Shown here piece after piece: positions 28,012-36,200 of a stretch of DNA of 64,000 nt (the first letter of the stretch is position 1; each line of letters begins with the position of its first letter). The notes under the pieces were generated by a model. That model did not search any database, had not been told where the DNA came from, and saw only the letters and a list, made by a program, of their open reading frames with translations. A program made the position numbers and the translations under genes. Source of the DNA: Pedobacter riviphilus (GTDB taxonomy: Bacteria > Bacteroidota > Bacteroidia > Sphingobacteriales > Sphingobacteriaceae); NCBI RefSeq assembly GCF_014692875.1, contig NZ_CP061171.1, positions 2,852,001 through 2,916,000 on the forward strand. The letters run 5' to 3'.

Positions 28012-28458
28012 TTATTGTTCAAATATTTTAAGTGGGATTTTTTTATCTTTAGCATATCGACCAACATCATCTAAAACACGTCTATCATAGCCTTTCGGGA
28101 TAACAATATCTAATCGAACACTTTTCAATGTCCGCTCTGCGCCATTTGATGAAATTGACCCAGCATTTTTTGCTGCAACAAGAGCATCAATATTATCTGT
28201 AATATTTTTAAATACAAAATTTTCTTTTGCATTAACCGTTTTCAAACTGACACCTACTTGCGCAGCTTCATCATAGAAATCAATTGTTCTAAAAAATGGA
28301 GAAACTGTTTCAGACAAATGTTCAAGTCCTTTATAGATGGTTTGCGAAAGTCTATACTCCATTAGTGTGCCTCGCAGAAAGTTACCCTCTCTCCATATTG
28401 CAGCTGTTGACATAGCTTTTCCAACTGCACCTATACCTCTCAATTCTGATATCCCCAA
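28012..28458 (-). CDS. Displaced C-terminal toxin domain, CdiA-type tRNase/restriction-endonuclease-like
   Basis: This 148-residue frame begins with TTG at 28458 and is open further upstream into the RAYT-derived MITE, so the natural N-terminus has been lost. Motifs FRTIDFYDEAAQVGVSLKT and RLDIVIPKGYD, then VGRYAKDKKIPLKIF at the end, follow the same plan as 26212-26697: IDF, then S-x-K-T, then a closing helix and strand. A nuclease acting on tRNA or DNA is likely if the domain is active. Sequence identity between the two toxins is low, so they are related but not recent copies. Confidence 0.6.
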   Translation of the reverse strand: MGISELRGIGAVGKAMSTAAIWREGNFLRGTLMEYRLSQTIYKGLEHLSETVSPFFRTIDFYDEAAQVGVSLKTVNAKENFVFKNITDNIDALVAAKNAGSISSNGAERTLKSVRLDIVIPKGYDRRVLDDVGRYAKDKKIPLKIFEQ

Positions 28459-28483
28459 TAATGCAAAGGCGGTATTTACACTT

Positions 28484-28763
28484 CCCCTAAGCTGGTGCGA
28501 GCTTGTAGCTCGTATCCAAATTAACTTAAATTATATCGATTTCTAACAAACCCCTTTCTTCAGAAAAATCTATTGCACTATTATACTTCCAATGGTAATC
28601 TTCTGTTACAAAGCCTGCCTCAACCGGATTGTTGTGTCTCGAAAATTATGAAAGTTTAGGATTGCGACTTTCTAAATTTTAGAACTATGGCTTTTTTTAT
28701 TGGTACGAGTTAAAAACTCGCACCAGCACAATTTATCTAATTGCAATCCGCTCGGACTAGCAG
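28484..28763 (-). mobile_element. 280-bp MITE-like deletion derivative of the RAYT element, copy 2
   Basis: It carries the same ends and the same internal junction as 25501-25781, with scattered base changes. It starts CCCCTAAGCTGG and ends CTCGGACTAGCAG. Its left end abuts the truncated toxin at 28012-28458 and supplies the upstream part of that open frame. Confidence 0.8.
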
Positions 28764-28772
28764 AGGGAGGGC

Positions 28773-29162
28773 AATTGAAAAGTAAAAAGCCCGGCACAAG
28801 GGCCAGGCTAAGATTATTATTCTTTAAAGCACAAGTCAGCCAGCAACACTGCCTCGCTCGCTAAGACTTGCGCCAGTGAAGGGAAGAACATCTTAATAAG
28901 ATTTTGACTAACTAAGTATTATGAAGGCACAAGTCAGCCACCCCACTAGCCCAAACACTAAGACTTGCGCTAGTGAGGAGCAAAAAGATAACCGAACTCG
29001 CTAAACTGCACGGACGCTCTTATGGCGCAATAAAAGCCAGGCTCATCAAACTCGGAATGCTGGAAAAGTAAAAAGCCCGGCACAAACGCCAGGCTTAGAT
29101 TATTTTAAAGTACAAGTCATCTGGCCTGCAACCCCACAAACTAATACTTGCGCTAGTGAGGG
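28773..29162. repeat. Cluster of C and D repeats with a coding tail, after the first immunity gene
   Basis: It contains D copy 4 (28773-28810), C copy 7 (28829-28883), C copy 8 (28927-28978), D copy 5 (29062-29096) and C copy 9 (29110-29162). The D4+C7 block of about 111 bp recurs almost base for base at 27070-27180. No complete gene is present. Confidence 0.8.
28985..29071 (+). pseudogene. C-terminal coding tail with terminator, remnant
   Basis: A plus-strand frame of 28 residues reads KITELAKLHGRSYGAIKARL and then ends in GMLEK and TAA, directly followed by the D hairpin terminator. A shorter copy ends the same way at 26930-26979. It looks like the helix-turn-helix-like end of a larger protein whose body is gone, and it runs opposite to the toxin genes. 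The D repeat probably began as this gene's terminator. Confidence 0.45.
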
Positions 29163-29170
29163 ATACATTA

Positions 29171-29599
29171 TCATAATTTACAAATCAGTGCTTCAGGTAG
29201 ATAATTTAAGGGATTATCAAACTTACCTACCCAGCTTTCGTCTGGAAGATATTCCTCAATATCTATATCATCAAAGTAACTAATGAAAATCTTCGAATCA
29301 AAATCGATGAAAAATAAAAATATGTTCGCAAGATCGTATTTCTTAACATCTACCGAATCTAAATCTATTTTATCTAATTCAATAGAGCGTAAGTAAAGTT
29401 CAATGTTTTCATCACTAACATTTAGTAAATTATCTCTGTATATATCATCCCAATCTTTTGGATTATATGTAGGATCATATTTTGAATAATTTAATATCCA
29501 AAAAGCTATCGGCATTAAATAAAATGATAAATCATTTTTATACTTCATACATCCGAACAAATAACTATTTTCTATATTTTCCTGTATTTTATCTATCAT
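29171..29599 (-). CDS. Probable immunity protein for the RHS C-terminal toxin
   Basis: This strongly acidic 142-residue protein (KDWDDIYRDNLLNVSDENIEL, FDDIDIEEYLPDESW) has no signal peptide. Its ATG at 29599 is 5 bp after the toxin stop. Small acidic proteins directly after an RHS C-terminal domain are usually the cognate antidote. No Pfam immunity family was recognised with confidence. Confidence 0.65.
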   Translation of the reverse strand: MIDKIQENIENSYLFGCMKYKNDLSFYLMPIAFWILNYSKYDPTYNPKDWDDIYRDNLLNVSDENIELYLRSIELDKIDLDSVDVKKYDLANIFLFFIDFDSKIFISYFDDIDIEEYLPDESWVGKFDNPLNYLPEALICKL

Positions 29600-29604
29600 G
29601 ATAG

Positions 29605-30237
29605 TTATGGTTTTTCTATTTTTCCAGTTCCCTTTATAGCTCCCTTCTGTAATTTTTCGATATAATTAGCAGGCAACCCATATGCGCTTCCAGATTTTGT
29701 AGGGTCTGAGATCTCCGGTCTATCTGGATATGATTTAGCTTGTAATTGTGGGACTGCCATCTTTCTTATATCATCAGCGACTTCTTTTTTTACTTGGAAT
29801 GAAATAATTGATGCTCCACCTTCTGAGCCACCCTTTTTATTGTAATAATATTCAACATGGTTAGCGTCATCAATTGTTATGTATAATTTAGTTTTACCAA
29901 CAATTTTTACTTCTCCTGATTCATTTACATCAATTCTACGAGATAAAATATGTTCAGTTTGAACCCTTGTAATCGTTGCTGTCTCCTCAGTTTCTATTTC
30001 GATTTTTGGCCCGAAAAATGCTGGTTGCTCTTTGAGACTTGACAATGACATGCTTAGTCCACCAATGGCTGCTCCAAGCGGAATGTATTTTTCACCAAAG
30101 AAGGAAGCGACCGCTGCAGTAGGACTGTTTCTTACAAGATTTCCTAGCTGATTCCGATAATCCTGTTTAATTTCAGCAACTTTATTTAAAACATCATTTT
30201 TATATCCAATATGACCGTTTCCAAACATATCTGCCAT
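29605..30237 (-). CDS. C-terminal toxin region of the RHS protein (split from it by a probable frameshift)
   Basis: This 210-residue frame starts at ATG 30237 but is open upstream as AAVAIIKETIA right up to the end of the RHS frame. Adding one A in the AA pair (TT at 30271-30272) fuses it to the RHS core. It begins with a linker helix (NDVLNKVAEIKQDYRNQL) and a glycine-rich hydrophobic stretch. The toxin-like end has HILSRRIDV, YYYNKKGGSEGG and PDRPEISDPTKSGSAYGLP. That last motif recalls ADP-ribosyltransferase-like RHS toxins, but I cannot assign the family firmly. Confidence 0.65.
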   Translation of the reverse strand: MADMFGNGHIGYKNDVLNKVAEIKQDYRNQLGNLVRNSPTAAVASFFGEKYIPLGAAIGGLSMSLSSLKEQPAFFGPKIEIETEETATITRVQTEHILSRRIDVNESGEVKIVGKTKLYITIDDANHVEYYYNKKGGSEGGASIISFQVKKEVADDIRKMAVPQLQAKSYPDRPEISDPTKSGSAYGLPANYIEKLQKGAIKGTGKIEKP

Positions 30238-30254
30238 TGCTATAGTTTCTTTAA

Positions 30255-33200
30255 TTATCGCAACAGCGGCTTAGCCTTAATTATGGGCTGAGCAGGTTTT
30301 TTATATGTTGAGGACTGTGCAACAGAATATGTGCCTTTATCTAAATTAAATTTTGCAGGAACACCTTCCAATCCATCGAGATCAATATTTTCAATCGGAT
30401 TATTACTCGCAAACTGATAAGGTGTCAGCTCTGGATATTCAGCAGTTATCGGATCCACACTCCTAAACCTACCCAACCTTGCATCATAAATCCGCATGCC
30501 ATAATCCTGTTGGCCATTTACTTCAGCATCATTCTCCTTGCCGTTAAAGCCGTAACGGTAGGCTTGTGCACCTGGATTTGTAAAATCGCGGCCTTTCATC
30601 GCCATACCAAAGGCATAATAATCGCCAGCGGTTAATACTTCGGCTTTAAAACCTCCGCTTACCGGTATCTGCTTATCGGTAATGGTAGCCATAGTATTGC
30701 CCAAATGGTTATTTAACTCGTAGGTAATGTTACCTGTAGTTGCCCATACATCGCCTCCGCTCTGTACCGCTAAATTAATGTTTGGTTTCCACATACCCAA
30801 ACGGCTGCTGCCATATAAATCCTGTTCGCGCCAGTTGCTGGTATTGCCCGCATTATCATAAACAGCTAAGGCATTGCCCTGGGCATCGCGCACATAAAAG
30901 GTGCTGGCTCCATTGCCTACCTGTTTACTTACGCGGTTTCCGGCAGCATCGTAAGTATATACTATATTTCCTGAGTTTTTGGTAATCTGTTTAATCTTGC
31001 CATAAACGCTCCACTGTATATTGGTTATGCCTTCGCCGGTGTCTCCAGTTAAATTGCCAATCAAATCGTAAGTATAGTTGCTGTTGCCAATATCGGTTCC
31101 GTTGGTTATGCCTTCTGTATCGGTTACACTTAACAATTGATTGTTTTTTAATCTGCCATTGGCATCTGTGTTATAATGATAGCTCAGATTATCCATTGGT
31201 CCGCTCTGGCTGTTACGGCTAAGCGATGAGATGTTTCCGTTTGCATCATAAATAAAGCTTTCTTTAAAAGCCGAGTTAGCGGCATCGAAACTCCAGTCGT
31301 TAACTCCGCCTAATGCTTGTTGATTTACATTTTTTAAACGGTTTAATTGATCGTAACCATAGGTATAACCAACTGTTGCACCATTGTTTATTTCAGCTAT
31401 GGCATAGGTACTGTTGCTAATGTTACCGTTATAAAAGTTACGGCCAGCGATATTGCCGTTGTTGGCCTGGTGTTTATAATTAAAGGCATTGCCCGCAACA
31501 ATTGGGCTATAATCTCCCTGGTAGTAGCCCAGGCTATAGGCCAGGGCATCTTTAGCGATGTCAGTTCCATCATTACCTATATCATTGGTATTTAAAGTGC
31601 TTCCGTTTACCCCTTTAAGCCAGCCTTGCAAAGTATAGGCATAATCTACACCCTGTACCAAAGCACCCTCAGGGCCAAGCTCCATACGGGCTAACGGGCC
31701 ATGCAGGTAATATTGGTAACTGGCATTTAAGCGTTGGTACGGGGCACTTAAAGTGCTGCCAAAACCATAACTCGATACATTGGCCTGCGTAGCGGTATAG
31801 GCTTTGGTTAAGCGGTTTTCGGCATCGTATTCATATTTATAGTAAAAGCGGTCTTTAAAAGCTGCAGTTGATGGATCGGGGTTATGCTGGTAAGCCAGAA
31901 AGTTTACCTTGCCGCTTACCAAATCGTATTCGTAGTCGAGGCGTTTTAAACCCAATCCTTTTACCTGTTGGTACAGCGTTTTTACATTGCCGGCCACATC
32001 GTAGCTGTAATAGGTTGCATTAAAATTAACATCGCTACCATTTTCACGGTAAATGCTGGCCGTTACACGCTTACGTAGGTTATTTTGTGTTAAACCTATA
32101 ACCGAACCGCTAATGGTGCTTGGGGCATCGTAAACGGTATTGGTAATCTGGCTGTTTGTACCACTAAAATTTATATTCAGTATATCAAACTGATCTAAAA
32201 ACTTACCGTTACTATTTACCAGGTAACCAGGCGCACCCAGGCTATATCCGTTATGTTTCTGCCCAACTTCAGTAATACGGCCAAGGGTTTCATCGTACCG
32301 GGTATAACTGTAATCGTTATTATCCAGCTGTTTAGCATTTTGACTAAATGTTAAACGGCTTAATTTATCGTACCAAAATTTGCTGATACCTCCATCAGGT
32401 GTACTTTGCTGCACTACTTGGTTAGTGGCATTGTAGGTATAGGTAGTGGTTAATACATGTGCAGGGTAAATGCCATGAAACTGTGTTTCTTGTGTACTGT
32501 TATCGGCAATGGTAGTAGGATCGCCGGGAGCTGGCACATTGAAACGGTAGTTGTAGGGGTTGTTTACATCTACTACTCCAAAACAAGGGCTATTTGCATT
32601 TTTGGCAATTTCATCGCCCGTCATTAACCTGTTCTGGTATATCCTTAGATATTTTAGCAAAGCAAAATTATCGGGCATTACCACATTACCTGAGCCATTG
32701 GTGCTAATGGCCCAACCACAACCTGCGGCTGGTGCGCCTGTTACAGCTGCATATTGCTTGCCATTAATCCAGATCTGTAATGCACCCCTAGCTAAATCTG
32801 CTCCCTGAACTACAATATGGCTCCAGGGCTGCAGTGGTATTATACTACTTACATCGGCCGTAACATGGTTGCTTAAGGTAATGGCTACACTGCTTGCTGC
32901 GGTTTGGTTTAGAGTAAAAATATCAACATTTACCAGGTTTCCATTCTGGCATGCCTGTAACAGGTATTTCATATCTGGAGTAGTGGCAATAAACTGCCTT
33001 GCGCCAGGATTACCTGCATATAACCACATTTCGATGGCATTATTTCCTGTTCCCTGCAAGGCTGTACTTAAACTTCCTAATGCGGTATTACGATCTGATG
33101 CTGTTGCAGGGCCATTGTAATTACAGTTTTCATTTACCAAGCCATCGCGATTGCGGCCTACTTCTTTTATTTCGGTATCGCCTAATAACACTACACCTTC

Positions 33201-36200
33201 TGGCGGCACGGTGCGTACAAGATTGCCTGCCAAATCGTAGTAGTACAGGGTATAGTGATAGAGCTGTTGTTCGGCCTGTAAACGTACATTTGCCTTGGCC
33301 GAAGCAGCTGTGCTGATGTAGGCATTTATAAATTTGGCTCTTTCTTCGGCTATGTAGGCATTGTATAATTCTTCACCCTGACTAAATGCTACATTAATTA
33401 AGGAACGGGCGCAGGCAAAAACATCTTCCGGCACGGGTACAAATGGAGGTTCGTTGCAAAGCATAGCTTTATTGCTATCATCGGCAAAAGATTTATACTG
33501 ATCGTAACCCATTACAAAACCAAACTTGTAATTCATAAAATTGGTTAGTATGGTTGGATAATTGCTCCAGCTGGTATTGGGGGTGCTTGTAAACAAACTG
33601 TTCATTTCGGCCAGCGCTGTATTATATTCGCCTTTGGTAATGCAACCATTTGCCTTTGGCTGCAAAAACACAGGTAGCTGAATATCTTTCGCCAATAAAT
33701 ATCTACAATTATTACAACCATTTAGCAGCGTATCTAACGCGCCCTGAGTAAGGGTCATGGCATTACCGTATGTATTTTTTAGATAGGTAAAAAGTGGCTG
33801 ACCATTAGCTGCATTAGTTAAAGCCGTTATTTTATCACAGATATCAGATGAGGTAGCTGAAATAACCATATCTGTGGCCTGCTGTTTTACTTCGCTAGGA
33901 TAAAAACCATCTAATAGCCAAGGGTTAAGATCATTGGTAAAGGGATTATTCGCATTTAAACCTAAAGTATATTTAATTACATCAACAACATTTGAGCAGG
34001 CATGACCATTAATCATCAAGGCAGGGTTATTATCTGTTACTGCAAAGCTGCTTGCACCAAAAGGATGCTCAAAATCGCCACCACGGCTACACAATTCAAT
34101 TAAATTCGCCCTTAGTTGCTGGGTTAAATTAGCATAATTAACCAGTCCGGGCGCCAGTTTTTCCATCCAGGTATCGGCATTGCCAGTACAGGCATCAGTA
34201 AGTTGTGCCGCCAGATCAGCATGAACCTTAGTATCTTGCTGGCCATCATCCAGGGTAGGTATGGTATAATCTACATTATCAAAACGGCTGATTTTTGATG
34301 AATAAACATTGCATGGCGTTGACGTTGGAATATAATTGGGGTTTAGAAAATTTGGGAAGCCAGTACCACCAAGACCATAACTTATCTCTACTGTCGAATT
34401 AGGATACCATGCATAATTGTTAGGGCCGTAAATATAAAAATCATCATAATATCGTACGGTTTTAGAATACTCTGCTCCCAGGCTACCCAATGGATCATGT
34501 TGCCAGGTATTCAGATTAAAAATAACCCTGCAGTCAAAGTAATCTCTGTAGTATTCACCTCCATTAGTTCCTCCATTGGTATATGTGTTACCATCAACAA
34601 ATACAGCATTTGACCAGGTATAATTACCTGAATAATACTCCCATACATTATCGTAGCTTACAGGGGCACTGTTGCTCATCAGGTTTACAATATCAATATG
34701 GCTATGAAATGTTCCTCTTGTAAAATAAACATATCCTCCACTTAAAGGCCTTTCGATAGAAAAATTACTAACAACCGAATTAGGATCAGAGGTACCTCCC
34801 CTAACATACATAATATCTTGCAGCCCGTTATAAATCGAATCGTATGTAGTAAAACTTACCTCACCTGTTTGGTCATAACCGCTTAAATCACGCACGGTAT
34901 GTGTACCCGGATTAGTCGGTGGCGCCAAACTAACCGGTGTACCAATCGTGCAAGCGGATGTGCCACAATATGCTTTACTTACCTTGGCCACATACTTATT
35001 TTTAAGGTCGAGATACATTCTGCGGTACATTTCCCATTCTCTATCATTTACACGACAAGAATTGTTTGGGGTACAATTTGTCCAATTATCGGTATCATTG
35101 CTTGTATTGGTGTTGCCATTGGTACAGTAGAGCATAAAATCTACTACCTGGCTTAAATTTTTAACCGCATAAGGGCGCGCCAACACATTGCTGCTGTAAT
35201 TAGCTAAATCGGCTGCCATATTATTGATTTCTCCTGCTCCTAATCCTCCATTAAAGAAAGGATCGTTGTTTAACAACCAATTTGAAGCATTGGTATAACT
35301 ATATCCCGCTACCGCAGCCGTTTTTTCTTCAAGTTTATTGTCCCATATTTTACTGGCAACATTTAAACCACAGAACAAAAGCTTGCAGTGTTCTGGATGG
35401 TACTGTAAAAATTGCTCGGCCCAAATAGGTTTCCAGTATTTCACTAAATCTTCGAGCGTAAAGCCAGTAGCATAAGGCGTAGTTACCTTTCCATCTACTT
35501 TGGTTACCTGATATTCTGGATCAGTTACATTATCATTATCATTAAAAACACCATGTTTAAAATAGATTTTAAGCACATTAATGCTAAGCTCTGTTAGGTT
35601 TCCATTGGCATCAAGGGGTGCATATTGCCCGCCAGGAGAAACATCGGCAAGCATTGGTTTTCTGTATATATCGCAAGGTGAAGCTGGTGTGCTGGCACAT
35701 GCAGTCTCCAGGGAATTTACATAAGAATTAAGTACCGCATATAATCCGCTGATATAAGTAGCGTAATCTAAAAGATTATCGCGTTCGCCAAGGCTATCGA
35801 GTCTTGCGTTAAACATGGCGGTAAACTCAACCTGCGAACCTAAATTTTCTTTTGCAGTTTTACAATCAGAAAAACACCCGCTGAAGTCGGCCTTGGCCAA
35901 TTGTTGTAAAACATAAAATTGTTTCTTCTTTAATGTACCATTTCCCTGTCCCTCTGTTACGTAAGCTTTGGTATATTTCTCAATTACGTCTTTGCTTAGC
36001 TTTAAATCGAAAGTAATGTAATATGCTCCTATCTTATTAAAATTTATGGCTAAGCTACCAGTAGCTAATCCTATAGCCGTTTGGTCAGAAGTTTTTGATC
36101 CAATGGCTATTGTTGGAGGCGGTAAAACAGTCGAAGTGGGATAAATGGTATTTCCACAATCGTCTTTTACAGTAATCTGCAAATCATAATAGGCATTACT

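Noticed and set aside
24246..29162. CRISPR array
   Set aside because: The repeats are 40-60 bp, spaced irregularly, occur in both orientations and are separated by genes; no cas gene is present.
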